Source: Echinometra lucunter
Taxonomy: Eukaryota > Echinodermata > Echinoidea > Camarodonta > Echinometridae
Length of the DNA: 64,000 nucleotides
Assembly (NCBI GenBank): GCA_029962745.1
Contig: CM057154.1
Location: 33,857,370-33,921,369 of the forward strand
Direction: 5' to 3'
Below the pieces are notes generated by a model. That model saw only the letters and a program-made list of their open reading frames with translations. It had not been told where the DNA came from and did not search any database. The position numbers and the translations under genes are program-made. Shown here in pieces: positions 10,723 through 22,535 of this stretch; positions within the stretch are counted from its first letter, which is position 1; every line of letters starts with the position of its first letter.

Positions 10723-11724
10723 GCGGCAAAGATATTGTAAAATGTCATCGCGGATGGCAGCAATAATACCATAAGTTTACAGCTATGTCATAAGAGTATT
10801 GCTAACTGACAGCTCAATCATTCATAACCTATTACACTAGGACTTGACAAAGAGAATAAGATGTCAATAAATTTCACAATCATTGTCACTTTTGCCATCT
10901 TGGTCTTACCAGTAGTCATGGCATGCCATATGATAACATGCATATTTAACTTCTAATCGCACACACATCAGGTTCTTATATCTGATGACAATCCCTGAGG
11001 ACAAATTTCCAAAGATAGCGATATTGGACAGAGGTTGTGAGTGTGGTCATAAATTCTTTGCTAAGTAGAAAAGAAAAAAAACCCAACCATAATATACAAT
11101 TCTATATTTCACATTTACTCATTTATGAAAGAAAATAACAGATTTGTTGGGAGAAGAAGTGATGCCTATTTGCCGACCAGGCTCTGCATTTTACAAATTA
11201 TATGAAAAGAAAGACTTGTTTTCATGTTTCATCTCCTTGGCTAAACTAATTTGTTATTACTCATTTGTAGTCATAGCATCAGTACAATCATTATTTGATT
11301 TCATAATTCTGAAACAGCTGAAATAATACATTTTCATACATATTTTATAACAAATTTTAAATGAAAGTGAAACTATAAAATTTGTGCAGAAGCATGGTAT
11401 TGTGAAAGGAACACCACTGTTTGGTTACTTTACAATTTGTAGCTGATCAGCTGTGATTATAATCATATGCACATTGTTTTGTATTACTTCATTTTTTACC
11501 AAAAATCCTTAAGTTATATCATACTATATGTAATATGGGCCGCGACGCGACAAAAGGGCCCTTAGCTCTCCAAATGGCTTACGCAGTAAAACCGCGCTTA
11601 AAGTCAGCGCATATCAAAACGTAAACGTGCAGAGCGCACAGGAAAAAAAATAACAACACCAAACAAAAACAAAATACACGTGCGGAAGAAAAATACCAAA
11701 ACAGTGACTCAAGACCTAACTGTT

Positions 11725-11790
11725 ATGTTACTAGTCCGTCGATTAATCTGGCTCTTGCTGATGATCAAATGTCATTCCTTGGATGAATTG
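11725..11790 (+). CDS. Possible first exon of a 45-aa spliced micro-ORF
   Basis: ATG at 11725 opens MLLVRRLIWLLLMIKCHSLD, which has the look of a signal or membrane helix. After 22 codons it reaches a strong donor GAATTG|GTAAGATC in phase 0. It is antisense to the main gene and lies about 160 bp inside a CpG-rich end of the TIR element. No homologue is recognised. Its only support is splice-signal quality and frame continuity with 13130-13201. Confidence 0.25.
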
Positions 11791-13129
11791 GTAAGATCAT
11801 TATTATAATTTCTTCACACAGTTTGTTCCAGTAGAAATTACGGGTTTTAAAGGCATTTCGTACATTTAATTCAGTTTTAATAGGTGACTGTCTAGTTACC
11901 TCATTTCGTAGTGACTAGTGCCAGCTGCAACTTCAACTTCAAGACTGCATGCATGCATGCATAGTTTCCCAGATAAAGTTGTTAATACCTGTAATTCGGC
12001 ATGTAACGTTGTATTATGAAATATCCTTCCTCTGTTATTTCTTTTTCATATTACTGTATAATCTTTGAATATCAATTTGTGTATTTTATTTCATCAGTAT
12101 GGCAATTTCTTTAAACCAAGATTAAAGCAGTCACATGCAAGAAAAAGCGAAGATGTGTCTTAATGTTGAAACGTTAGTTGCTGGTTAACGTTAGCATTTG
12201 AATGCACGATATGCCTTACCCTTAAATTCATTGACGTTTTTGTGCATGTCTATTCCGCTACAAATATAATCATGGGACTAGAGTAGATCTTAACTTCAGA
12301 CCTGCTTATACCAATCTCTTGAATTTGTTGATACATATTTGAGGCTTCAATTTTCCCATGCTGAATTTACCAGTCAGAAATTAATTAGAAAATTTTAGCA
12401 GAGCTCCAGCAAGTTATATACATGTACAGTTTATTTCCTACACAGAGTAAAATAAAGTTAGGCCTCGGCCCTAACGTTAGATCTAGGCTAGCATATAGTC
12501 CAGCTGATTTAGGGCCAGACTAGGACCTTGCCCTAGCTCGGGCTCTGAATAAGGATGGAATTAAAAATAACTGTTTATGTATCACAACCCTGTAAGCACA
12601 GACCTGCTTTTAGAAAAAATAAGAAATCAGAAAATGATGAAGCTGAAATGGAGGGGGGGGGGGGCAGGGCATTGCTTATAATTGAGAGAAGGATGGGAGG
12701 GGGCCGATCATTATTCACAAAAAAATGCCTCCCCCACCTTTCCCATTGTGTATTGCTTGATTTGTTTTCAGTTTTTAGTGCATTCATTATCTCTATAGAC
12801 TTTCTTTTTTTATTAAAACAATTGAATTACAAACTGAATTTCAATTATTAGGCATAATGGAATACTTAGTTAAATTACTTTTAGATTAATAGAAATTGAA
12901 ACAATACTAATCACAAAACAACATTACTTAATGGATTAAATGTTATTACTGTCTAATATTTCATATTAGAATGAATGACACTTTGTATTCCATACTCATT
13001 TAATGCTGTTGTGTGTACTTCAGATTTTCTAAAACAAATCTGTATATCAGTCAGTGTGATTCATCTAAGCAGTTGGCTGCTTCTAGTGCCATTTCATGTA
13101 TAATTAAAAGGGATTTTTTCTTTTTACAG

Positions 13130-13201
13130 GCCATTGATATGGAGCAGCTAAGCCAGGTCATGCTCGTCCCTATCATCCTTGTCATCTCCAGGCAAATATA
13201 G
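13130..13201 (+). CDS. Possible second exon of the micro-ORF
   Basis: An excellent acceptor, TTTTTTCTTTTTACAG, precedes GCCATTGATATGGAGCAGC. In phase 0 it adds 23 codons (AIDMEQLSQVMLVPIILVIS, then RQI) and stops at TAG. AATAAA at 14246-14251 could end the transcript. The sequence between (13.2-14.2 kb) has many stops and looks like a 3' UTR or a long non-coding RNA. The coding reading may be fortuitous. Confidence 0.25.
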   Translation, partial: AIDMEQLSQVMLVPIILVISRQI

Positions 13202-14245
13202 GAATGTTAGACTGTAACTTAGAGGCAAAGCTGGAAGGAGAGGGGTAGGATATGATAACCACATTCAATTCAATGATGCTGAAAATGTCAAGTCACTGCA
13301 TTAATATCAGAGGAGTAAGCAGAGGTGATCTAAGATCTTGAAACATTAACTGAAGTTGGATTCTCTTTGCGTCAACCCAGGATGAACTTCACAATGATGG
13401 AGATCCTACAAAATAAACATGGGTATGGCTGTACAGGATGTCACTAGAACAAGTAGTGTTTGGAACTTTGGATGCCTTAATGGTCTATGATCACATCCTT
13501 TCAGTGGGTGAAAGAACTTACCAAAGCCATGAAAGCTGAGCATGACCGCTATATTATGTAAGAACTGACTGACAGCGTCCAGCTGTACTACAGTTGAAGT
13601 TATGAGGAAGTGATATTGCTACTACTTAAATGAACAAAGTGCAAAAAATTGCTTTTTGTATCTTCATAACTTGGGTGACAAGTGCCCTAATAACTCATGA
13701 CACATGTTTCAATAGGAGCAATCTCACTTTCAGGATGATATTACCTTTATTTTATAGATAATATTTAATTACAAATATCCACTGCGTTTGTGTTCTTGCA
13801 AGAGCAGACGACTTGAAAAGTAAATTTAAAACTAACAAATTTTTAATTATTGGATTAACAATAAGATATCTTAATGTCATATAGGATTTTTTTTTCATGA
13901 ATTATGTCACATGTGCAATGATCTAAATTTAGATGGAATTGCTTCCTTGTATCTTAACTATACCAAAAAAAAAAAAAAAAAAACCCTACTAGCTAAACTT
14001 TGTAAAAGAATATAATGGGTAGATGTGAAGAGATATTTTGGATTACGTGATTTTATTTTATTTTTTAGTGAAAGGAAAGGCAAAGATGAATTTTATTAGG
14101 AAGACAGTACAAACATTCTCCACTCTTAAATTTATTAGAAACAGAAAGTATTTAACATTTTCAGACTACAGCTTAATAAAGAGCACCATTCCAGTCGGAT
14201 TTAAATTCCTAATTTGAAGTACAGCGTATGTCAACTCTTGTTTTG

Positions 14246-14251
14246 AATAAA
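14246..14251 (+). terminator. Possible poly(A) signal of the antisense unit
   Basis: AATAAA in the context TTTTGAATAAAAGTTATTAG, followed by a GT-containing stretch (GTGTGACAAGTG). Such hexamers are common in AT-rich DNA, so the support is weak. Confidence 0.25.
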
Positions 14252-14532
14252 AGTTATTAGTGTGACAAGTGCAATTAAGGAAAATTTCATTTCATTTCAT
14301 GTTGTACTGACCTATTATGTATTTCAAAGTTCACAGTTTTACTGATCCATATTTGAAGAGAGAGGGAAAAAACAGAAAATTGGACCTCCACTGGCAGTGC
14401 AAATACAAAAGATACTCTGTAGATAATAAACTGAACGATAAAGTAAGACAATATAACATAATTTAGGCACACACTTGAAATAACTACTCATGATAAGAAG
14501 GTGAGTTAAAATAACTAGAGAGGTACATGTAT

Positions 14533-14536
<4 letters not shown>

Positions 14537-14572
<36 letters not shown>
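14537..14572. repeat. (GA)n microsatellite
   Basis: About 18 uninterrupted GA units followed by purine-rich sequence to about 14770. The long open frames on the minus strand here are its translation. Confidence 0.9.
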
Positions 14573-14575
<3 letters not shown>

Positions 14576-15381
14576 AAGCAATCGAGTGAGCTGATGGAGA
14601 GCTTGAGAAACGAAAGATAAGAACGGTGAAGCAGAGAAAAGGTGAGAAAACTAGAGATGGTGAAAATAGAGGGGAAAGAAAGAGGGAGAGAAAAAGGAAG
14701 AGAAGGAAAGATATAGACCGAGTCGGAAGGTATAAAGTAGAGAAAAGAGCTAGCTGACAGAAAGAAACATGAACATGGAAAAAAGCACGGGAATGAAAAA
14801 TAATTTGAATGTTGATGCCTTCTGAATGACTTGTGATTGAGTGGATGATAAATGGTTCTGATTTTTGATGGTGTTGTAATAATGAACAAGCGTGCTAGTA
14901 ATTATTAAATTGATTTTCACTGCATTTTCAACACATATATTATTTAACAGCAACATAAAATCTATGACATACGTTTGCCAAATAGGGGCAAATCCATGCA
15001 AACTTTAAAAGGGAGGGGCATTAAAATTCTGAGAATACCCCACCCCTTCCCCAAAAGACCACTAAAATTGATGGTGAATTAAAGATGACATTTTTGCTCC
15101 AAAATGCACTTTAAGACAGACAGATGTTTCATGAAAAATATATGGTGAACAAAAGAGATTTCGCCCCCATCCTCCCTGAATCCGCCCCTGGTAAACTCTG
15201 ACTCCTCTCTGATTATCTTTCTCTATATCTCCCTGTTAATATGAAAATAGAAGCAATCAAAAATCTATTTTCGTAAATTTGTGATTGAAATTCACTTAAT
15301 GACAAAAGTGTATATATTACAAAGATTTATGGTGAGCAAAGATGATACGGGCCCTTCCTCCCGGGATACGACGCCCCTGAA

Positions 15382-15501
15382 ACAGAGGCGGCGGAACATC
15401 GGGCTCGGACAAAGAAAGGTGGAGGGGCACCTTTTGTCTGCCAAACAATAGGTGCCCCTCCACTTTCATTGTATGAGCCTGACGTTCCGCCGCCTCTGCC
15501 C
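15382..15501. mobile_element. Hairpin element, 120 bp
   Basis: The ends CAGAGGCGGCGGAAC and GTTCCGCCGCCTCTG are perfect inverses. An inner pair based on GGTGGAGGGGCACC extends the stem. It is nested in the 4.58-kb TIR element and is GC-rich against its AT-rich flanks. Confidence 0.75.
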
Positions 15502-16122
15502 TGAAATATGACCCCTCTCCTTTTCTATAATCTTTGCATGATATAACATTTTGTACTCGCAACAGAATAACTTTATTCTCTATTTATATCTTTCTACGTA
15601 ATATAATTGTTTATGAAAAAAAAAAATGATTTCAGCTTAATTGTGATTGGAAATGCAAGCAATTTGAAAGCCAATTTCAAGGCCGTCTCACGGACGTGTA
15701 CAAGGTCATTTCAAGGTCATTTTAAAGTCATTTTTAGGTAATATTTAGAGAAGACAAAGATAACAAGGAAAATAATATTCTCTCTATTATATAATGTTAA
15801 TATCCGTCATGGTACTAGGAGAACGTTTAAGCAGCCCCTTCGACACGTTAGGAATCTTGGCGAAAATGTTATCAGGGATTGACTTGTTTAACCTTGGTCA
15901 CGCGCGAATGTCAGAATAGCGCGCGTGGAGGAAAAAAAACAAACAAACAAACAAAAAAAACATGCTTTTTTCAAATTCCTCGATTTAGACACTTAGGGAC
16001 GGAATTTTGGAAAACCGTTTGCATATTCAGATTCCGCAGCATTTATACTACAAAATAGTGTTAAAATCTCATTTTTGAAAAATTTTGCCCTAAGGGCCCT
16101 TTTGTCGTGTCGCGGCCCATAT

Positions 16123-16430
16123 TACTACTACTACTGCTGCTACTGCTGCTACTGCTGCTACTGCTGCTACTACTGCTGCTACTACTACTACTGCTACTAC
16201 TACTACTGCTGCTACTACTGCTACTACTACTACTACTACTGCTGCTGCTACTACTGCTACTACTGCTAATACTACTGCTAATACTACTTCTACTACTACT
16301 TCTATTAGTACTTCTACTGCTACTACCGCTGCTACTTCTGCTACTGCTACTACTGCTGCTACTGCTGCTACTGCTACTACTGCTGCTACTGCTACTACTG
16401 CTACTACTGCTGCTACTACTGCTACTACTG

Positions 16431-16461
<31 letters not shown>

Positions 16462-16626
16462 TCTACTGCTACTGCTACTACTGCTACTACTGCTACTACT
16501 GCTGCTACTGCTGCTACTGCTACTACTACTGCTACTGCTACTGCTACTGCTACTACTGCTACTACTGCTACTGCTACTACTGCTATAACTGCTACTACTG
16601 CTACTACTGCTACTACTACTACTGCT
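16123..16626. repeat. 500-bp CTA/CTG trinucleotide array
   Basis: Almost every triplet is CTA or CTG (ACT/GCT in the other register) with a few TTC and CTAATA variants. It begins within the right TIR of the 4.58-kb element. Polyleucine, polytyrosine/cysteine, polyserine and polyvaline open frames on both strands are artefacts of this array. Confidence 0.95.
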
Positions 16627-16841
16627 AAAAATATTCTTATGCAAAGGAAAGGCAAATGGCATCACTGATGTTGATACACCTCCATTACATATGCAATGTG
16701 TTGAAATGTCTGCATATTCAAAATTCTATGCTTCATTATAATCAATTTTTACCCACAGCAAAATATGATTATAATGCCTGATGGGGCTAGCCTAAGAAAA
16801 GAATTATTTATAAGAAACATTACATGTGGGTGAGTAAAGTT

Positions 16842-16855
16842 GTTTCTATGGTAAC
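16842..16855. promoter_or_regulatory. X-box-like motif
   Basis: GTTTCTATGGTAAC is close to the imperfect palindrome bound by RFX factors (GTNNCYATGGYAAC form). It lies 0.6 kb downstream of the donor of the large exon. Function is not shown. Confidence 0.3.
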
Positions 16856-17460
16856 CCCTCCACATGAACAGTGGATTTGGCTGCTATCAATTTCAAGCCT
16901 GTAAAAAATGTCAATTCCCTTTTCTCAGAACATATGCACATTTATTTTAACAAATAATCTCTGCTTTGTATAGGGGTTTTAATTTGACGTTTAAAAATCA
17001 CGACACGATAAATACGTGAAGACTTTGGGTTATAATATAATATATAAAGAAAAATATTAAAATTGCAAGAGGAATACATGCATTTGTCTGACAATATTAA
17101 ATCTTTGAGTACTCTGAAATAGGAAGAATATTCAAACACAATGTAATAATTTTCTTTTAAATGATTTGTGAAAATATTTAATGCTTAGTTTTCTTATTTC
17201 ATGTTTTTTCTCTCATTATCTCACCTCTCATAACTATATGTTTTGTTTCAACCTCATGCTTTCAAAAAGTGTGAATGACTTTATACATACTAATAATAAA
17301 GGTTTCTGAAGGTGTTTGAATACTGTACTTAATACATCACAAACATGCAAGATGAACATATTGTCGACTCGATGCCAGAAGGGCATAAACGCTGTGTAAA
17401 GTGTTATGTCCTCCTGGTTCTCAGTATCCAATTACATGTACATACAAAGGGTTTCATTAC

Positions 17461-20400
17461 CTGTTATCATCAGTGTTTCCTTGATGGACTTTATCCAAGC
17501 CTTTGCATTCCTTCACTGGGATAAAACTACCTTCTGGAAGCTGCTGGTCAAGTGTCTGTTCTACCGGTTCTATCAGGCCCTCTAAATCAGTGATAATATT
17601 CTGAGCTTTGTCATATAGTTCATCAAATGAAGGCATGTATTCCAGTCTAGGCACCGGAGAGATGGGAGTGCGGTTGACTGAAGTGGGGCTGATGCTCCTA
17701 ACACTGCTTACTGAATGGCTGATCATGTCGGCTTGTTCTGGAAGCTGGAGGAATACCTCAGAGCGAAATTTGGACGTGGTCAGGCTGGCTGGTGGGTCGG
17801 ACGGTTCGGAGGTGTTGGGTTCAGTGTCAAAGGGACCTAGTTCTACTGTCATTGGAGCAGGTGGGGTTGGCAGGGCAAGGTTAATGGTGGGTGATCTATT
17901 GTGTCTCAGATGCTGCTGAGGAGGTACTGGTGATTCTCCAACATCGGTGGTCACTGGGATTGGTGGGGTCTTGATGATAGAAGACCAGGGTGATGACAGA
18001 AGAGAAGTGGGAGAGAATGGAGAAGATGATCTCTTGGAGCTTTGGGCGGTGAGCTTCTTATATGGTGAACATGAGGGCATTATGTAAGAGTCAGGAGACT
18101 TGTCGCATGAACCACTCCTACAAACTAACTTATGGCTGTTGAAACATGGAAGTGCTGTTGTATCATTGTCTACACTTCTTTCTTCCATGGATTTGGATGG
18201 GTTAACAATGATGAAACAACTGCTGCTCTGAGTCGGAAGGTTCTGCAAACTCTTAGCTCTGTTGTCAAACTCTGTACATGCTGGCAAGGGTGCAAGCTTG
18301 GAGTCGTCAAGAGAGAGACTTGATGATACACCTGGCTTTATGCTTTGGCCATTTCTTGAATAAGGGGCTTCATTTTTAATCTTTAGATCTTTTGTAATCT
18401 TCTGCTTGTGTGAATCTTTGGCAGAAACAGCAAATACTTCACTGTTAATGTTTGTAGATGAATCAAAAGTTGGTATTTGACAGCTATCTTTTGACTGAAT
18501 ACTGTCCTTGGTTGAACGGGTACTGTCTCGATGGAAAGGCCCATTTGCAAGTAAAAGCCTAGATCCACTCTTGCTATTTCTGGCAAAGAGGCTTCTGCGT
18601 CTCTGAAGTGCCAGTTGGGAGGGGTCTTCTTTCTCTTTCTTCCTCCTATCATCCCCATCAGTGAGAGAGAGGCTTTCACTTTCATGCAGAACATGGAAAG
18701 CTTGTATGGACTTCACATCAGCAACAGTTATTCCTGAGAATGAGATGTCTGAAGGCAATTCTTCAGAGACTTTATCCAGATCAATGAGTAGATTATCCCC
18801 TGTGACACTCATGACAGCATCATTAAAGTCTGAAGAGACAGAATTCACCCTAGCCTCTGTTCCTTTCTTAGGTGTCTGCTCCTGACTAGATGCCCTCTGG
18901 ATGAGTTCATTAGGTGCTGATCGTGTCCTTTCCACACCCTTATGTGCTTTACGTTCATGTGTTAGGACTGTTAACTGCTTTGGTTGCAAGCTTTGTTCCG
19001 GTCTCAGTGAGTATCTCTTTTGCAGATCAGGAGTGTATTTATGCATACTGCCTGAGACATTCCTCCTTGAGTCACAAAACTTGCAGGAACTTTTTGAGAG
19101 TCCGCCATCTGTGAGCTGTGTGTGCTTACACAATCTTCTTTCTTTCACAATTGTTTCCAGCTTTACCATAGCAAGGTGTAATGTCTCTGCCACTGTGAGA
19201 TGCTTGCGAGCCCTCTCTTTTTCTAGAGCACTCTTCAGAAGGGCTTCATACTGGCGCCCAATATCAGAACTCACAACACTGGCACGTATCTTAGGTGCTT
19301 CTACAATTTCTTGCTCTGGTTTCAGGGACTGGAAAATGCCACTGCTTGCATGTGAGAGTTGAGGAACAGCAAAGTCATAAGACTGCACTGATAGCTCTGA
19401 TCCAGCACGAGAAGTGTGGCTATCAACCTCATCTTCATCGGATTGTTCACGCCTGGATACAACAGATTTAATGTGAGTGCTTGCCATGCTGCTACCACTA
19501 TCACTCTTTGTAATTTCCATTCCTTGTTTGACCACCTCACCCTGGCTCTCTTGGGAAGCCAATGACATATCACTACTGTGACTCTGCATATTCAACACCT
19601 TAGCATGCTTCCTTAAATCACCGAAGAGTGTATGGCTTTGTGAGGGCCTCGCTCTCTCTCCAGTAAATGCATCATTAGGGAGTAGCTTGCTTGTATCATG
19701 TTCAGCTTGCACAGTCACATCTGTAATTTTCTCCCTGCATAATGTATTTTTGTCTGATGAAGTACTGCCATTTGAAGATTGGTGGGTTAGGTTACCAGAT
19801 AATATCATGTCTTCAGAATGAGACAACATGCTGTGTTTGGAATCATTTCTCTGTCCAATATCCTCCAATACTGGCATATTTCTCTCCACAATGCGTTTAT
19901 AATGGCTATTTGTTTCCATGGAAACGATGCTTTGATGCGAGGATGAATGATCAGCTCCTGCATGTTTAATCAGAATCTCATTTTCTTTACTTGAGCTCTC
20001 TTCTGAAAAGCTGCTGGGTACTGATTTTTTCTTGGTGACTGGTTTATGCTGCAACACATTTTCAACATAGGAACCACATGAGAGCTCTGACATCTGGGTG
20101 TTTACAGTTCCTGTAGAAGATTCATCATCTTCTGTACTGGCTGCATAGTTACTATTAATCTCTACCTGCATGCTGTCAGGTGGAAGAACCATCTGTGGCT
20201 TCATGTCCAATTCTGACATTGTTTTAGACCTGTCACTGCTGCAGGAGCTATCAAAGGAGAGATTGAACCTCAGACCTACACAGAGAGGTGATAAGAGAGG
20301 GGACATCAAATCAGGACTGGTCTGTACCCCGACATCCTTATCGATAACAGTCGAAGCATCAACTTTTTTCTTTTGAGAACCAGTATCAAAGACATCACCA

Positions 20401-22475
20401 TGGAGATCGCTGTCATCTTCTTCCTCCTCTTCTACCACAGTTTGGCAAAATGCTTCAGTCATCGCAGTGAGAGAGGGTCTGGTTGTAGGTCGACGGATAG
20501 TTATAGGATTGGCACTACTGCCATTCCTGTGCCAATTATTATGGTGTTCATTATCTAGAACTTTGTCAGAAGTATTTGTATGATGTCTTGTGAGATCTTT
20601 GTGCACAAACTGATTATGTTTAGAGTCATGAGAAATGAGCTCTTCTGATTTATTCACTTCTCCAGCTGGTGTACTTTTCTCTTTGAGATCTCCACTCTTT
20701 GTTGAGTCTTTTTCAGGATATTTAGATATAGTTTTCTTGTCTGTGCTACCTCTTCTTCCATCAGTGCTTTTCACCATACCTAAGCTATCGTCTCCACTCC
20801 CGCTAGTACGTGGAGACATTTGTGGACTTCCATCATTTGATGGCTCATTCCCAATCCCAGAGTCTTTGGAATCAATCATAGTTTTGATAACGTTTAAGTA
20901 CTGTTCCATATTCAACAAGTCCTTCTTGTTTCCATTCATGTCGGCAATTGCTTCATCTTTTGATTCTTGTTTGGTCATGCCATATGACATTGCCTCTGAG
21001 AGTTCCAAGCTAGCTTGCTCTGTGACTATCTTGAGTGGAGGCACTACGGGGATGTCCTTCACATTGTCCTGGCTGACATCTATGCTCACTGACCGTTGTG
21101 TCATGAAGGAATCACTAATACTCTGTGGCTTTGATCTTTGGCCTTCATCCTCCTCAGGCAGGGTTTCTAATGAAATTGGCAATGAGCTCTGCCGATTGAC
21201 AAACTTCCTGCGTCTGTCCTTGGCACTCCCCCTGGACCCTTGGATATGAACATACTTCTTACCAGATGATACACTTTGTCTTCGCTGAAGTTCAGGAGTA
21301 CTGCACGGACTTGCACTGGTGCTGTTTGGTTGTGATGATGACGGCTGTCGCAGAAGGTGAGAACTGAAGCTTCCAACGGTAGCAGCTTTCTTGAATCTCC
21401 TCCTCATTAAGTTCAACTTTTCTAGCTGCTTCTGTTTCTCACTTGGTAGAGGTATCTGGCTCACTTTCTTCATCTCATTAGTTGACTCTTGTTTATTTGT
21501 GGAATTTACTTGATTTTCTCTTTCTATCTGTTCCTGGATAGGTGAAGGTGGTGAGACTCTTGGCTTGGGAGTGATTCTGAAGTCTTCCAGACTTTCAGCT
21601 TCTGAGGCTTGTCTGCTAAGAGATGGAGGGTGAGCTGCTCTAGGGCCATGTTGTCCAGACAGCATGTTGTTAAGTTCACCTATTCGCCTCTTGATGATAT
21701 TATCCCTCCAAGATTGCATAAAGCGTTCAGGAATCCCAAAGTCTACTGCACCAAATCCAAGTGTCATCAACATATTCTCTGCAGGTGTCCACGGCATACC
21801 AAATCCTCCAGACTGTCCCATGTGAGGAAAGCCACTATCCAAGCTAGCAGTGCGAGTGAATGTCTGTAGGGGAGACATGCTTCTATAGGTCAATGGTGAA
21901 GCATCTGCATCCAAACGTTCTACACTGTCACTCCTAGAAGCCTGATTGTTAGACTTGACAACCTCTGCCTTGGGAGACAATCGCTGTCTCCCTCCTTTTT
22001 CTGAATTTGGGGACTGCATGTAGGACTGATTAACCCAGTTTGCAACACTGGAATTGACATTTCCTAGTTTGTCTCTGTTCTCTCCAACACTTGGATCGTC
22101 GTGCACTATTTCAAGAGGGCTGGGTGTTCCAAGTTCAGCAGGACTTTGTGGGTAGCTCAAGTTTGATGTTGCCCTTGACGAGGAGTCTGTAGATCCTTGA
22201 GACCTGAGCCCTGGTGTCAGGTGCCTTGGATCTACCATAGGGGCATCATTCTGATATGCAGAGAAAGCAGGTGGATGGGCATAGTTCGGGGGCAGGGCAT
22301 GATCCAGGCTACCTGCTGAGCTACCTCCAATGCTTTCCAACCTGCTTGGGCAGCTGCTTCCTTCCAGGGAGTTGAAGGTGGTGCACTGATGACTGTGCAG
22401 GCTCTCCACCTCCTCGTACGTCGAGACGGAGTCTTGTCTGCGGGTGTTCCACATGATGAAGGATGCTGGTGTCAT
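17461..22475 (-). CDS. Large exon of disordered, possibly ITPRID/KRAP-like protein
   Basis: A single frame runs about 5 kb to a strong donor AACAG|GTAATG (GT at 17460-17459), leaving two bases pending. The first in-frame ATG is at 22475, with another at 22454 (start of MWNTRRQDS). The frame is open a further 45 bases upstream to a TGA. The roughly 1670 residues are mostly Ser/Thr/Pro-rich and look disordered, with many basophilic phosphosite-like motifs. Structured islands, numbered from ATG 22475, are: about 232-260, with LGFG then IPERF; a basic segment (LMRRRFKKAATVGSF) near 355; an acidic run (EEEEEDDSD) near 670; a helix (EALLKSALEKERARKH) near 1080; and a C-terminal helix (SFDELYDKAQNIITDLEGLI). 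LGFG...IP.RF recalls the IP3-receptor-binding segment of KRAP/SSFA2/TESPA1 proteins, but the conserved block that follows in vertebrates is not clear here. The family call is therefore tentative; existence of the exon is near certain. Confidence 0.85.
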
Positions 22476-22534
22476 GTGACCAGGGAAAGAGGCGGTGGCA
22501 TTGTCACATGGGATTCCCAATCAGTGTCGTCCAT
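22472..22534 (-). promoter_or_regulatory. Possible upstream ORF overlapping main start (ATGA)
   Basis: Just after a possible acceptor TTTGCAG (exon start 22535), an ATG in good context (A at -3, G at +4) opens a 20-codon frame, MDDTDWESHVTMPPPLSLVT. It ends in TGA at 22474-22472. That TGA overlaps the ATG at 22475 of the long frame as ATGA. If the transcript starts or splices here, the long protein would need reinitiation or leaky scanning. Alternatively the short frame is the true N-terminus and an assembly indel breaks the frame, or splicing enters downstream. Confidence 0.3.
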
Positions 22535-22535
22535 A

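Larger units (their letters stand above)
11536..16119. mobile_element. 4.58-kb element with 36-bp terminal inverted repeats
   Basis: The left TIR (11530-11565) and the inverse of the right TIR (16090-16125) agree at all but one position across GTAATATGGGCCGCGAC and CGACAAAAGGGCCCTTAG. The simplest reading is a TA target duplication (11534-11535 and 16120-16121) with ends TGGGCC, but ATAT is also possible. I find no transposase, so it is non-autonomous or decayed. It contains a possible antisense transcript (11.7-14.3 kb) and a nested hairpin (15.4 kb). The right end abuts a CTA/CTG microsatellite. Confidence 0.75.
8475..17460 (-). other. 9-kb intron with SINE and 4.6-kb TIR element
   Basis: The donor GTAATG at 17460 and acceptor TTTTTCCACAG at 8475-8476 join two-base and one-base phases (AG+T, Ser). 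No minus-strand exon is seen inside. Contents noted separately are the SINE (10.2 kb), the LINE-like tail (10.5-10.7 kb), the TIR element (11.5-16.1 kb) and the CTA/CTG microsatellite (16.1-16.6 kb). In 8.5-10.2 kb and 16.6-17.4 kb I see only AT-rich unique sequence. Confidence 0.7.

Noticed and set aside
16075..16665. Long open frames of polyleucine, polyserine and polyvaline type on both strands
   Set aside because: They are six-frame translations of one trinucleotide array, with no start context, splice sites or non-repeat sequence.
17608..21869. Numerous frames of 60-204 codons antisense to the large exon or in other frames
   Set aside because: Shadow frames of a 5-kb coding exon.
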